DNA from: Callorhinus ursinus
Taxonomy: Eukaryota > Chordata > Mammalia > Carnivora > Otariidae
DNA: 64,000 bases
Assembly: GCF_003265705.1 (NCBI RefSeq)
Contig: NW_020313285.1
Coordinates: forward strand, 14,095,338 to 14,159,337
Direction: 5' to 3'
The notes under the pieces were generated by a model. That model was given only the letters and a program-made list of their open reading frames with translations, was not told where the DNA came from and did no database searches. A program made the translations under genes and the position numbers. The stretch's first letter is position 1. Every line of letters begins with the position of its first letter. This document shows positions 37,511-49,758 of this stretch, piece by piece.

Positions 37511-39228
37511 ACTTCTTACCAACTTTTGTTTTCCCTTTATTCAGGTAGTAGCCATCCTAATGGGTGTGAGGTGATTTTTCATGTGGTTTTGATTTGCACT
37601 TCCCTAATGATTAGTGATGTTGAAAACCTTTTCATGTATTTCTTGGCCATTTGCATATCTTCTTTAAAGAAATGTCTATTCAAGTCCTTTGTCCATTTTT
37701 GAAATAGGTTGTTTGATTCATTGTTGCTGTTGATGATGATGATGAGTTTTAGGAGGTTGCTGTATGTTCTGGATATTAACCCCTTATTAGATATATGATT
37801 TACAAATATTTTCTCCCATTCTGTTAATGGTGTCTTTTGATACGCAAAAGTTTTTAAATTTCATGAAGTTTGTCTGTTTTTCTTTTATCACCTGTGCCTT
37901 TTGTGCCATATCCAAGGAGTCACTGCCAAATTCAATATTGTAAAGTTTTGCCTTATGTTTGCTTCTAAGACTTTTATGGTTTTAGGTCTTACATTTAGAT
38001 CTTTGATCCATTTTGAGTTAATTTTTGTAGATAGTGTTAGTCAAGTGTACAACTTCATTTTTCTGCATGTGGATACTCTGTTTTCTCAGTACCACTGGTA
38101 GAAGGACTGCCCTTTCTCTGTTGAATGATCTTGGCACCCTTGTAGAAAATCATTTGGCTCCATATGCAAAGGCTTATTTCTGGGTTCTCTGTTCTATTCC
38201 ATTTGTCTATATGTCTGTTTTTATGTCAGCAGCATACTGTTTTGATTACACTAGCTTTCTAGTAAGTTTTCAGATCAGGAAGTATGAGTCTCCAGCTTTG
38301 TTCCTCTTTTTCCAGTGTGTTTTGGCTATTCAGGGTTACTTGAGATTCCATATGGATTTTAGGATAGGTTTTATTATTTCTGTAAAAAAGGCCATTGGAA
38401 TTTTGGTAAGGATTGCATTGAATTTGTAGATCACTTTGATAATATTGACATCTTAACAGTTTGAAGTCTTCCAATCCATGAACCTGGGATGTGTTTCCAT
38501 TTATTTATGTCTTCTTTAATTTCTTTCAGCAATGTGTTCTGGTTTTTATTGTATAAGTCTTTCACCCCCTCAGTTGAGTTAATTATTTTTGATACTATTG
38601 TATATAGATTGCTTTCTTAATTTCCTTTTCAGATTGTTCAGTGTTAATGTATAGAAATGCAGCTGCTTTTCTGTGTGTTGACTTTGTAATCCTGCTACTT
38701 TTAAAACAGGCTTTTTTGTATGTGTGTGTAGAATCTTTAGGGTTTTCTACATAGAAGATCATACCATCTGTAATCAGAAATAATTGTATTTCTTCCTCTG
38801 TGATTTGAATGCCTTTTATACTTGTGAATTCAGTTTGCTGGTATAGTGTTGAGAATTTTTGCATCAGTGTTCATAAGAGAAATGGTCTGTAACTTTGTTT
38901 TTGTGTCTGTGTGTTTTTGTCTGGCTTTGGTAGCAAAGAATGAGTTAGGCCTCATACTGTGAGTTAGGAAGTCTTCCCTCCAATTCACTTCTTTAGAAAA
39001 TATGAGGATTGATGTTAGTTCTTCTTTACATGTTTTGTAGAATTTGCCAATGAAGCCGTAACATCCAGCACTTTTCTTTTGGGGGATATTTTTGGTTACT
39101 GACTCAGTGTCCTTACTAATGATAGATATTTTTAGGATTTCTATTTCTTTGTGATTCAGTCTTTGTAAGTTTTGTGTTTCTAGGAATTTGTACATTTCAT
39201 TTAGGTTATCCAATTTGTTAGCATACAA

Positions 39229-39740
39229 ATTTTTAAAATTTTTGTTGAAGTATAGTTGACATACAATGTTATATTAGTTTCAGGTGCACAGTATAGTGAT
39301 TCAACAGTTTTATACATTGCACAGTGCTCACCGTGACAAATGTAGTTGTCGTCTGTCACCATACAATTATTTTAGTATACTTGACCATATTCCCCATGCT
39401 CTACTTTTATTACCTATAACTTTATTTTATACCCATAACTTTACTTTATATACCCATACCCATAACTTTATTTTATAACTGGAAGTTGGTACTTCTTAAT
39501 CCCCTTTACCTATTTCATCCATCCTTCCACCATCCACTGCTACCAGTTTGTTTTCTATATCTATTAGTCTGTTTCTGTTTCTGTTTTTGTTTGCTTGTTT
39601 GTTTGTGACTCCACATATGAGTGAAATCACATTGTCTTTCTTTGTCTGATTCATTTCACTGAGCATAATACCCTCTAGGTCCCTTTGTGTTGTCAAAAAT
39701 GACAAGAGCTTGTTTTTTATGGGTGAGTAATATTCTGTTT

Positions 39741-39796
<56 letters not shown>

Positions 39797-40141
39797 ACAT
39801 ACACATACACACACCATCTCTTATTTATCCATTTATCTATTGATGGACACTTAGGTTACTTCCATATCTTGGCTATTGTAGATAATGTTGCATTAAACAT
39901 AGGGGTGCAGATATCTTTTAGAATTAGTATTTTCATTTTCTTTGGGTAAATACCCAAAGGTAGAATTACTGGATCATATTTTTATCTTTAATTTTCTGAG
40001 GAACTTCCATACTGTCTTCCAGAGTGGCTGCACCAGTTTACTCTCCCACCAACAGTGCATGAGGATTCCTTTTTCTCTACATCCTCGCCAAAGCTTGTTA
40101 TTTCTTGTCTGTTTGATCCTAGCCATCCTGACTGGTGTGAG
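39229..40141 (-). mobile_element. Middle-aged L1 inserted in the old L1
   Basis: Antisense 3'UTR ('ttatattagtttcaggtgca') through the ORF2 end ('gagcataataccctctaggt', 'ccaccaacagtgcatgagga'), stopping at 'gactggtgtgagg'. It is 5'-truncated and carries an internal (TG)n expansion at about 39748-39791. Confidence 0.88.
39748..39791. repeat. (TG)n microsatellite inside an L1
   Basis: About 20 uninterrupted TG units between 'tatatatatg' and 'tatataacatacac', within the middle-aged L1. Confidence 0.95.
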
Positions 40142-40480
40142 GATTATTTATAGTAACTTTCTTATAATCCTTTTGATTTCTGTAGCATCAGCTGTAATGT
40201 CCCCACTTTCATTTCTGACTTTTTAGTTGTCTTTTTTTTTTTTTTTTGCTTCCTTAGTCAATACAGCTAAAGTTACATTGTTTTTGTTGACCTTTTCAAA
40301 AAACCAACTTCTGGTTTTGTTGATTTTCTCTATTATTTTAAATTCTATTCTCTATTTCATTTATCTCTGCTCTAATCTTTATTATTTTCTTCCTTCTGGT
40401 AGCTTTGGGTTTAGTTTATTCTTCTTCTAGTTCCTTAAGTTGTAAAGTTAGGTTGTTAATTTGAGATGTTTGTTCTTTTT

Positions 40481-42131
40481 TTAATGTTTTTATTGTTATG
40501 TTAATCACCATACATTACATCATTACCTTTTGATGTGGTGTTCCATGATTCATTGTTTGTGCATAACACCCAGTGCTCCACGCAGAATGTGCCCTCTTTA
40601 ATACCCATCACCAGGCTAACCCATCCCCCCACCCCCTCCCCTCTAGAACCCTCAGTTTGTTTTTCAGAGTCCATCGTCTCTCATAGTTCATCTCCCCCTC
40701 CAACTTACTCCCCTTCATTCTTCCCCTCCTGCTATCTTCTTTTTTTTTCTTAACATATATTGCATTATTTGTTTCAGAGGTACAGATCTGTGATTCAACA
40801 GTCTTGCACAATTCACAGTGCTCACCATAGCACATACCCTCCCCAATGTCTATCACCCAGCCACCCCATCCCTCCCACCCCCCACCACTCCAGCAACCCT
40901 CAGTTTGTTTCCTGAGATTAAGAATTCCTCATATCAGTGAGGTCATGTGATACATGTCTTTCTCTGATTGACTTATTTCACTCAGCATAACACCGTCCAG
41001 TTCCATCCACGTTGTTGCAAATGGCAAGATCTCATTCCTTTTTATGGCTGCATAATCTTCCATTGTGTACATATACCACATCTTCTTTATCCATTCATCC
41101 GTTGATGGACAACATCTTGGCTCTTTCCACAGTTTGGCTATTGTGGACATTGCTGCTATAAACATTGGGGTGCACGTACTCCCTCGGATCCCTACATTTG
41201 TATCTTTGTGGTAAATACCCAGTAGTGCAATTGCTGGATCGTATGGTAGCTCTATTTTCAACTGTTTGAGGAACCTCCATACTGTTTTCCAGAGTGGCTG
41301 CACCAGCTTGCATTCCCACCAACAGTGTAGGAGGGTTCCCCTTTCTCCACATCCCCGCCAACATCTGTCGTTTCCTGACTTGTTAATTTTAGCCATTCTG
41401 AATGGTGTGAGGTGGTATCTCATTGAGGTTTTGATTTGGATTTCCCTGATGCCGAGCGATGTGGAGCACTTTTTCATGTGTCTGTTGGCCATTTGGATGT
41501 CTTCTTTGGAAAAATGTCTGTTCATGTCTTCTGCCCATTTCTTGATTGGATTATTTGTTCTTTGGGTGTTGAGTTTGATAAGTTCCTTATAGATTTTGGA
41601 TACTAGCCCTTTATCTGATATGTCATTTGCAACTATTTTCTCCCATTCTGTCGGTTGTCTTTTGGTTTTGTGGACTGTTCCTTTTGCTGTGCAAAAGCTT
41701 TTTATCTTGATGAAATCCCAATAGTTCATTTTTGCTCTTGCTTCCCTTGTCTTTGGCGATGTTTGTAGGAAGAAGTTGCTGCGGCTGAGGTCGAAGAGGT
41801 TGCTGCCTGTGTTCTCCTTTAGGATTTTGATGGACTCCTGTCTCACGTTTAGGTCTTTCAACCATTTGGAGTCTATTTTTGTGTGTGGTGTAAGGAAATG
41901 GTCCAGTTTCATTCTTCTGCATGTGGCTGTCCAATTTTCCCAACACCATTTGTTGAAGAGACTGTCTTTTTTCCACTGGACATTCTTTCCTGCTTTGTCA
42001 AAGATTAGTTGACCATAGAGTTGAGGGTCCATTTCTGGGCTCTCTGTTCTGTTCCATTGATCTATGTGTCTGTTTTTGTGCCAGTACCATACTGTCTTGA
42101 TGATGACAGCTTTGTAATAGAGCTGGAAGTT
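40481..42131 (-). mobile_element. Young L1, 1.65 kb, - strand
   Basis: Top layer of the stack: 3' end 'gttaatcaccatacattaca' on the left, 5'-truncated near 'gtaatagagctggaagttg' on the right. Same family as 30901-31906 and 62265-62998. Confidence 0.93.
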
Positions 42132-42224
42132 GTTTGTTGTTTTTTTTGAGAGAGAGATTGGGTGCACACATGTGGGGAGGAGGTAGGGGCAGAGGGAGAG
42201 GGAAAGAGAGAGAATTTTAAGCAA
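40929..42224 (-). pseudogene. L1 ORF2 C-terminal remnant, open for 431 codons, with SINE-derived start
   Basis: The - strand frame stays open from 42224 to 40929. Roughly the first 30 codons come from the adjacent SINE and the rest from L1 ORF2, downstream of the reverse transcriptase. Visible landmarks are [32 protein letters not shown] and the C-x3-C-x7-H-x4-C knuckle ([18 protein letters not shown]). The endonuclease and reverse transcriptase parts are missing, so it cannot act as a full ORF2 protein. The long intact frame suggests a recent insertion, not a host gene. Confidence 0.9.
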
Positions 42225-42333
42225 GCTCCATGCTCTGCATGGAGCCTGACTCAGGGTTCCATCTCATGACCCTGAGATCATGACCCGAGCCAAAATGAAG
42301 ATTCAGACACTTAATGAGCCACCCAGGCTTCCC
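42141..42333 (-). mobile_element. Older SINE next to the young L1
   Basis: Antisense SINE: 'gagagagattgggtgcacac', 'ctgagatcatgacccgagcc', ending 'gagccacccaggcttccc'. Its T-rich tail side meets the truncated end of the young L1, so the L1 probably landed in the SINE tail. Confidence 0.85.
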
Positions 42334-43059
42334 AAGGTCTTTCTTCTCTTTTCATGTGTTTGTTGCTCTAAATTTCCCCCATCATACTGCTTTTGCTGTA
42401 TCCTCTACATTTTGCTGCGTTGGGTTTTCATATCCATTTGTCTCAAGATATTTTCTAACTTCCTTGTAATTTCTTCTTTAATCCATTGGCTTTTTGAGTG
42501 TGTTATTTCATTTCCACATTTGTGATTTTTGCAGTTTTCCCTGTGGTTGATCTCTAACCTAACTTCATCCCTTGATAGTCAGAGAAGGTACTTTGTAATG
42601 ATATCTATCTCTTAGGACATGGCTATCTTCTCAGGGACCATTATTTATCCCACCATAGTTACTAATTTCTATCAAGTAGTTTATACCAGTGCTAGTTCTC
42701 CTTGATGACTGTCTTTATCACTCTAATGCATCAGCGAGTCCTGTCAGTTACTCAGATGTATCACGTTCTCTCCATAACCACTGTGACCCATCACCAAGTC
42801 AGTCCCTGCTGCCCTGTCCAGCTTTATCTCCTTTAGAGCATTTATCACCATCACCATCTGAGTTTTCTTATCTGTTCACATGTGTGCTTTTATATTGTGT
42901 ATCTCCATGGTTAATTCTGAAGGCAGGGATCATGTTGCACGGAGCTTCACTTGCAATAACTCAAGCAGACTCTGGCAGACAGAAAGTAATAAAGACTTTT
43001 TATGAGTGAATTTTAATTAAGAAAAGATGGTTCATACTTGTATAGTAATTAGTATGGGC

Positions 43060-43225
43060 CACTTCATTAAATATATCTGTTAAGTAAATCCTCACATCTC
43101 TATGATGTAGGCACCACTAATTTTTTTAAAATCAGAGACTAAAGGACAAGAGAGTTTTAAGTTTCTTTCCCAAGATCATAAACCTAAAAAACTGTGATCT
43201 TGGATTTCAGACCAAGCAGTGTGGC
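43060..43225 (-). repeat. MIR element
   Basis: Antisense MIR order: 'aaatcctcacatctctatga', 'gtaggcaccactaatttttt', then 'aagtttctttcccaagatca'. Confidence 0.7.
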
Positions 43226-43909
43226 CATAGTATCTGGTTCCTAGTATCTCTTTTTACTTTTTCTTTTTTATTCATTGCCTCTCACATTACACTCGTTATT
43301 TTAAGGTACATGTCATATATGAACACATTGGCCTTGAACTTCCCCCCAAACTCCTTTATTTCCCCCCTTTTCTTAATTAATGAGATCAAGTATATAGAGC
43401 TAGCTCAGGGGAATACAGATCATAAAAAGACAGTTTTCTTCTCCCATCACTGCCTCCAGGTCAGCCAGATCCCATCTTCTTTCCCTGATGCATATCTCTA
43501 AACATAAATCTCCAACTACTTTTTCTTATGAAAAGAAAATTTAATTTAAAATGGAATCACATGTCTGTGCTAATATGTGGACTCATTATTGTCAGTTTTC
43601 TTTGTACTTAGAATTAGGCATAAGTTACTAGGGTCTTTTACTTCATAAGGAAACAGCATGAGTGCTCCCGAACATCCTGAATACTACTCTAGAGATTGGG
43701 GTTGAAAAATATAATATGTTACCACATTTATTCAAGAACCCACTAAGTTTTCTGCTTAACTGAGAAAAATCACAATTTTCCTGATGAATTAGAGGAAGGG
43801 TGCAAGAATGAAGACAAAGTGACCGCTTGCATAATCCTATCAAAGAATGGGAATGGGAAGAACCCAGTGGCTTCTAGAAACTGAAGAAGTTGAGCTCATG
43901 AAACTTTTG

Positions 43910-44040
43910 CAAATGGATGTGTTGATAGGAGATGAAGATTCAAGGATGACTTTTAGGTTTCTGGATTAAATAACTGGGCAAATAATAATGGCATTTACTG
44001 AGATAGCACACATGGATGGGGGGCAAATTTGGTTAAAAAA
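43910..44040 (+). repeat. Fragment of the ancient repeat also seen at 60090-61310
   Basis: 'gattcaaggatgacttttag', 'gtttctggattaaataactg' and 'ggcatttactgagatagcac' match that family in order. Confidence 0.55.
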
Positions 44041-45641
44041 AATGATACAGTATTAAAATCCTAGATTTTAAGCCTCAAATCTTAGATTTCAAACCTATTA
44101 TAGAGAATACATATCATAAAACACATTTCCTAAAGGCCTTTTCGGGCATTGGAAGGAAGTTATTGAAAGTCTTTTTTTCTTAAATAGCATTCGGAAAATG
44201 GATTATTTCCTGGCAAACTATACCTAAAACTATATATTACCTCAAAGGAGACAGTTAATTCCCTCCCAATACAATTATTCTTTTTCATTACTCTCTGAGT
44301 TGTATTCCCATACGTAATTATTATCTGTGTTTCTGAATATCATGGCTTAATTGTTTTGTTAAAAATTAGAAAGTCTAAAATGTACAGGAGTTCAGATGGA
44401 CTATACATCTTTACAAAATCATTATAGCTTAGGACTTGTAAAAGTCTAAAAAAATAAAGGTCATATGGGTCCACTTACCTTGCCTGCAGTTTTGCATGCA
44501 AACCACTATGGAAAAACTTTTTGCTTAGAACAATTTAAAGTGTTGAGCAAATTACAAAAGGAAGAAAAAAAAACCACATTTTAAAGTTACCTCTAAACTG
44601 AGAAGAAATTAAGGAAACCTCACAGGCCAAAAACAAAGTGAGAACAGGAAACCAGAGTATTAGGCTGACTGAAACTTCGCTTATGCTTAAACCTGGTGAC
44701 TAGTTTAGATTTTGAACACCAAGGCAGACCGTGGACAGAAGACAAAGCCTGAGGCTTTATAAAGTGGAGGCTGGAACAGGAGACACCGACATAAAGCAGG
44801 ACCCCAAAGGTCTACAAGCTCAGTGTGAAGGAGACATAGAAGTGCATTTGCACCATAAAAGGAGAACGAAAAGAAATGTGTCTGTATTAACTTTGGTACT
44901 GGGTGGAAGTAGAAAATGAACTTCCCCGAAGTCTCCAAACCCAAAGCAAATGCTCTATGGATTCATAGCACTAATTTACCCAACTAGGAAGTCCAAAACT
45001 CCAAGTATTTTATTTTAATAAAGTTACCGAGGTGGCTGGCATATGGAAATGCAAATCCTTTTTGAAGTAATGCACCTTCAAACCAGGCGTCAAAGGAATT
45101 TTATAAGGTTCAACAAATATAATTTTGTACTAAAAAAAAGTTCAGGAAAACACAACAGGGAACAGACACTGCAAAAATAAGGGAGAACAGAATCAGATAT
45201 GTATTTGGATCATATACAGAAAATACAAAAATAGTATAGTTGTTTTAAAATATGAAAAAGGGATTTAAAAATAAGAATAAACAAAATTGACTAAAAACAT
45301 ATTTAAATAACCAAATACAGTTTTTTAAAATTAAATTTTAAAAACTCAATAAACTATAAGATTAGGAGAAAAATAACAGAAATATACAGAAAAAAGGAAA
45401 AAAGAGAACATAAAGATGGTATAAATAAAACAAAACATACCAGCAATCTTAAGCATTTAAAAACTAAAATCTCTAGTTAAAAGACAAAAATTATCAGACT
45501 GGATTTTAAAAATAATTCAGGTATATGATATTCATGTAAGACACAAAAACTGAAAATCAAAGAATGCAAAACTATACTAGAAAAAATACAAACCAAAAGA
45601 ATTCTGATAGAGCCATAGTAATATAAGTCAGAACTCACTTT

Positions 45642-45828
45642 TTTTTAAAGATTTTCTTTATTCATTTTTGAGAGAGAAAATGCACACCTGCATGAGCTGG
45701 TGGAGGGGCAGAAGGAGAAGCAGACTCCTTGCTGAGCAAGAAACCTCATGCAGGACTCGATCCTAGGACCTGAGATCATGACCGGAGCTGAAGGCAGATG
45801 CTTAACCGACTGAGTCACCCAGGCACCC
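45642..45828 (-). mobile_element. SINE with 17-bp target duplication
   Basis: Antisense copy ending 'accgactgagtcacccaggc'. aagtcagaactcacttt is present at 45625-45641 and 45829-45845. Confidence 0.94.
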
Positions 45829-46252
45829 AAGTCAGAACTCACTTTAAAGGAAAATGCATTGTTTGAGATAAAAAGAAGTCACAGAATAATTAAAAAAAAT
45901 TTAATTCATCATTAAGACATTATAATTTTAAAATTGTATGAACCCAGGAATTTAGTTTGAAAGCTTTTAAGCAAAAATTGACAAAGAAAATTTAACAAAT
46001 AAATTACCGTCATAGTGAAATTATACATTAAATATGGGCATGAACTGACTTCTAACCAACATGTTTAGGTAACACAGAATAAGATAAAATTATTTAAACA
46101 AGTAATGCTGGAATAATTGAGTACTTATGTGAGGGGCAAAAACTGAACTTTAACTCCTACCTCGTATCATACACAAAAATTAACTCAAAATGGAATGGAG
46201 ATCTACACAAAAAAGCTAAAACTCTAAAACTTCTAGCAAAAAACATAAGAGA

Positions 46253-46491
46253 GGGGCACCTGGGTGGCCCAGTTGGTTGAGCATATGGAACTCTTGGTTT
46301 TGGCTCAGGTCATGATCTCGGATTTTGGGATCCAGCTCCCACATGGGGCTCTAGGCTTGGTCAGGAGTCTGTTTGAGATTTTCTCTCCCTCTCACTCTGT
46401 CTGCCCCCACCACCACTCACGTGCTTTCACTCACGCACTCACTCTCTCTCACTCTAAATAAATAAATAAATAAATAAATAAAATCTTTTAA
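46253..46491 (+). mobile_element. SINE, + strand, with (TAAA)n tail
   Basis: Head 'ggggcacctgggtggcccag', CT/CA-rich middle, seven or so AATA units and then TCTTTT. Flanks aaacataagag and aaaaataagag form a short target duplication. Confidence 0.92.
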
Positions 46492-49322
46492 AAAAATAAG
46501 AGAAAACCTTCAAGACATTTTGTGGCTGGCAAAGATTTCTTTACAATAGATGTGCAAAAATATCAACCCCTTCACCCAAAAATGAATGTGTTTGATTTCA
46601 TCAAAAGTGAAACTATTGCTCATTAAAGCGCACCACTAAGAAAATAAAAAGGCAAGTCATAGTGTCAGAAAAATATTTGCAAAAAAACTTATCTTTTTAA
46701 AAAAACTTGTCTCTAAAATATATAAAAATGTAATTTTCCTGAATATCTAATAAATACCAATAAATGTTCTTAATCAATGTATTACTTTTCAAGGAAACAA
46801 TAAAATAAAGGTATTTATATTTATTATCCATCTTAAAACTTATTTTTAGTACATTTAAAGAACTCTGAGCCCCTCCTCTTCTATTTTATAATATATTTTG
46901 TTAAAACTGGCAATAAATTTTCTTCAATGTTTGAATGTTGGTGTTTTCTTTGTTGGAAGGTTTTTAAATCCCAATTTAATTTCTTTAGTGTGTGTCTGTG
47001 AGAGAGTGTGTACACACTCATATGTGTGTATGTATATGACTGTTCAGGTGATTTCTTCTTTGGTCAGATTTGGTAATTGGTGTCTTCAAAGAATTAAGCC
47101 ATTTCCCTTACCTTATCAAATTTATTGTCTTAAAGTGGTTTATCACATTTTCCTATTATACTACAATGTCTATAATATTATAGCAATATTCCTTCACTCA
47201 TTTCCCATATTGTTAATTTGTATCTATCTTTTTTTACTTAGACTAGACTTTTATCAGTTTTTGATCTTTTGAAATAACCAATTTTTGATGTCATTGATTG
47301 CCTTTGTTGTTATATATACTTTCTATTTAATTTGACTTCTGCTCTTTATTTTTCTTACCACTTACTTTAGGTTTGAATTGCTCATTTTTATACCATTTTC
47401 AGGTGGAAACTCAGATAATTGATTTTAGTCCTTTCGTCTTTGCTAATATGACAATTTATCCATCTAAAGACTGCTTTAGCTGTGTATCACAATTTATGGA
47501 TATTCTAATTTTAGTTTAAAATATTTTCAGATTACCATTGTAATTTTCAACTTTGACCCATGGGTTGTTTATAAATGTATTGTTTAATTTCCAAATACTT
47601 GTAGATTTTTTAAATAGATACTTTGTAATTGATTTCTAGTTTCAATCTATGTGGTTAGAGGATTCACTGAGTGTGATTTCAGTTGAAACTTGTTTCATGG
47701 CCCATGGCCCATGTTGGTTAATATTACATTTATACTTTAAAAAGCTATATTCTGTAGTTGCTGACTGTTCTCTAAATATTGCTTAGCTCCATTTGGTTTA
47801 CATTTTCTGTATTCCTATTGATTTTCTTCTTGTTTTACAAATTAGGGAAAGAGAACTACACTCCAACTGAAATTGTGGATTTGTCCATGGCTCCTTTCAA
47901 TTATGTCAGCTTTGCTTCATGCATTTTAATGCTCTCTTACACATTTAGGATTGTATGGTTTACTTAATAAGTTTTAAATGTCATTTAGAATTTTACATTT
48001 AAAGTAATTTAAATTTAAATGGCATTTTTAAAAATTCTCTTTTTATCTCTGGAAGTATTCCTTACCCTGAAGTCCATGCTATCTGATACTGATATAGCCA
48101 ATACATCCTTTTTATGATTAGTGTCTCATGCTTAATTTTTCCCATCCTTTTAGGTTTAATCTACCTATGTTTTATTTTTAAAGTACATTCTTCTAAATTG
48201 AATACAGTGGGGTCTCTTTTCCCCCTCTGGCCTGACAGTCTCTCTCTTTTAACCAATACCCTTAATGCATTTAAACATAATATAATTATGGATACATTGA
48301 ATTATTTTCTGTTTTCCATTCCTTTTTATTCTTTTTTCCCTACGTCTGCATCTTCTGTTGGACTGAGGGTTTTTGTTTTTGTTTTTTTTAACATTCCACT
48401 TAATCTCTTGTTTGCTTATTTGCTGTATATGGCTCTTGTTTTATATCTTTAATGGTTGCTTTAGGATTTACAGTATACATTTTTAACTCATTACAGTCTC
48501 CTTTCAAATTATATGATACCACTTTGCATGTACTGTAAGTTCCTTAAAAGTGTATTTCCCTTTGCCTGTTTCCCTTCCTTTGTGCTATTATGCATTTTAT
48601 TTCTACATTTCATATAATCACTTTATTTTCATATATGCCTCAATCACCAAAATAGATTTTAATCATTTTTGCTTTAAAGTCAATCATCCGATACAGAACT
48701 TATTAATGAAAAAGAATAACTTCTGTATTTGTACCAACAGTCTTCATGCCTTCACGTAGACCACCGTTTCCACCTGGAACCATGTTCTTTCAGCCTGAAC
48801 AACATCCTTTAACATTTCTTGCAGAGCGAATCCACTGGCAGCAAAATTCCCAGATTTTGTTTACTGACAGTGTATTTTTCCTCCTTATCTGAAGGATATT
48901 TTTGCTAGATATAGAATTCTATATTTTGTTTGGTTTTGCTTTATTTTGTTTGGTTTTCTTCACTTTAGGTAATGGTTCATTGTCTTCTGGCCTCTATTAG
49001 TTCTGACGGTATATCCAGAAAATTTGTAATCTTTTTTCCCTTTATATATAAAGTACGTTTTTAGGATTTAATATTATTCTTCCTAGCCTTGGATTCCAAC
49101 AGTTTGATTATGATATGCCTTGGTGAGCTTTCCTTGTGCTTTTCTTGCTTGGGCTCCATTGTATTCATTAGTACAGTAAGTTTATGGTTTTCATCAACTT
49201 TGGAAAACTTTGGAGCATTATGTATTCAAATAATTTTTTTTGCCTACCCCCTGTTCTCTGGGATTCCAGTTACACCTGTATGAGTCCACCAGGTTTTTCT
49301 CTTGGGTCACTGATGCTGTTTG

Positions 49323-49495
49323 TTTTTTTTAAAGGTTTTATTTATTTATTGGACAGAGAGAGAGTACAAGCAGGGGGAGGGAGAAGCAGGCTCCCCACTG
49401 AGCAGGGAGCCTGATGAGGGCTCAATCCCAGGACCCTGGGACCATGACCTGAGCCGAAGGCAGACGCTTAAGTAACTAAGCAACCAGGGCGCCCC
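49323..49495 (-). mobile_element. SINE inserted in the old L1
   Basis: Antisense copy from 'aaaggttttatttatttatt' to 'agcaaccagggcgcccc'. No clear target duplication was seen. Confidence 0.9.
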
Positions 49496-49739
49496 ATTCT
49501 TGTTTATTTTTTCAGCCTTTATTTTTCTCTCTGCATTCCACATAGTTCTAATCTATCAGCTTCTCGTCAAGTTCACTGGGTTATTGTGCAATGTCTAATC
49601 TGCCCTTAAGCCCATTTAGTGAATTTATTGTTTCAGATATTTTATATTTCTATTCTGAGGAATTTGATTTGGTTATTATAGCTTCCACTTTTCTCTTTAA
49701 TATTATAGGTTTTTCTTTAAATTCTTGTGTATACTGAAC

Positions 49740-49758
49740 ATATATATATATATATATA
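49740..49758. repeat. (AT)n run
   Basis: Uninterrupted alternating AT of about 19 bases. Confidence 0.9.

Larger units (their letters stand above)
36560..42607 (-). mobile_element. Old L1 (host element of the nested stack), - strand, in pieces
   Basis: Antisense L1 from 3'UTR ('aaatttaccatcttaactat') through ORF2. Pieces are 36560-37302, 37511-39228, 40141-40480 and 42334-42607. The text across each gap is contiguous with L1 ORF2 order: 'ttagcatacaa' at 39228 resumes as 'attatttatagtaactttct' at 40142, and 'ttaatttgagatgtttgttc' at about 40458 resumes as 'aaggtctttcttctc' at 42334. All frames are broken, so it is the oldest layer. Confidence 0.88.
45380..46730 (+). mobile_element. Old L1, + strand, split by two SINEs
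   Basis: A-rich sense strand with decayed ORF2 text such as 'aaaagacaaaaattatcaga' (45479) and 'aagatttctttacaatagat' (46531). SINEs interrupt it at 45642-45828 and 46253-46491. Borders are approximate. Confidence 0.6.

Noticed and set aside
38034..38429. 131-codon + strand open frame
   Set aside because: It is the antisense of a decayed L1 ORF2, with no domain.
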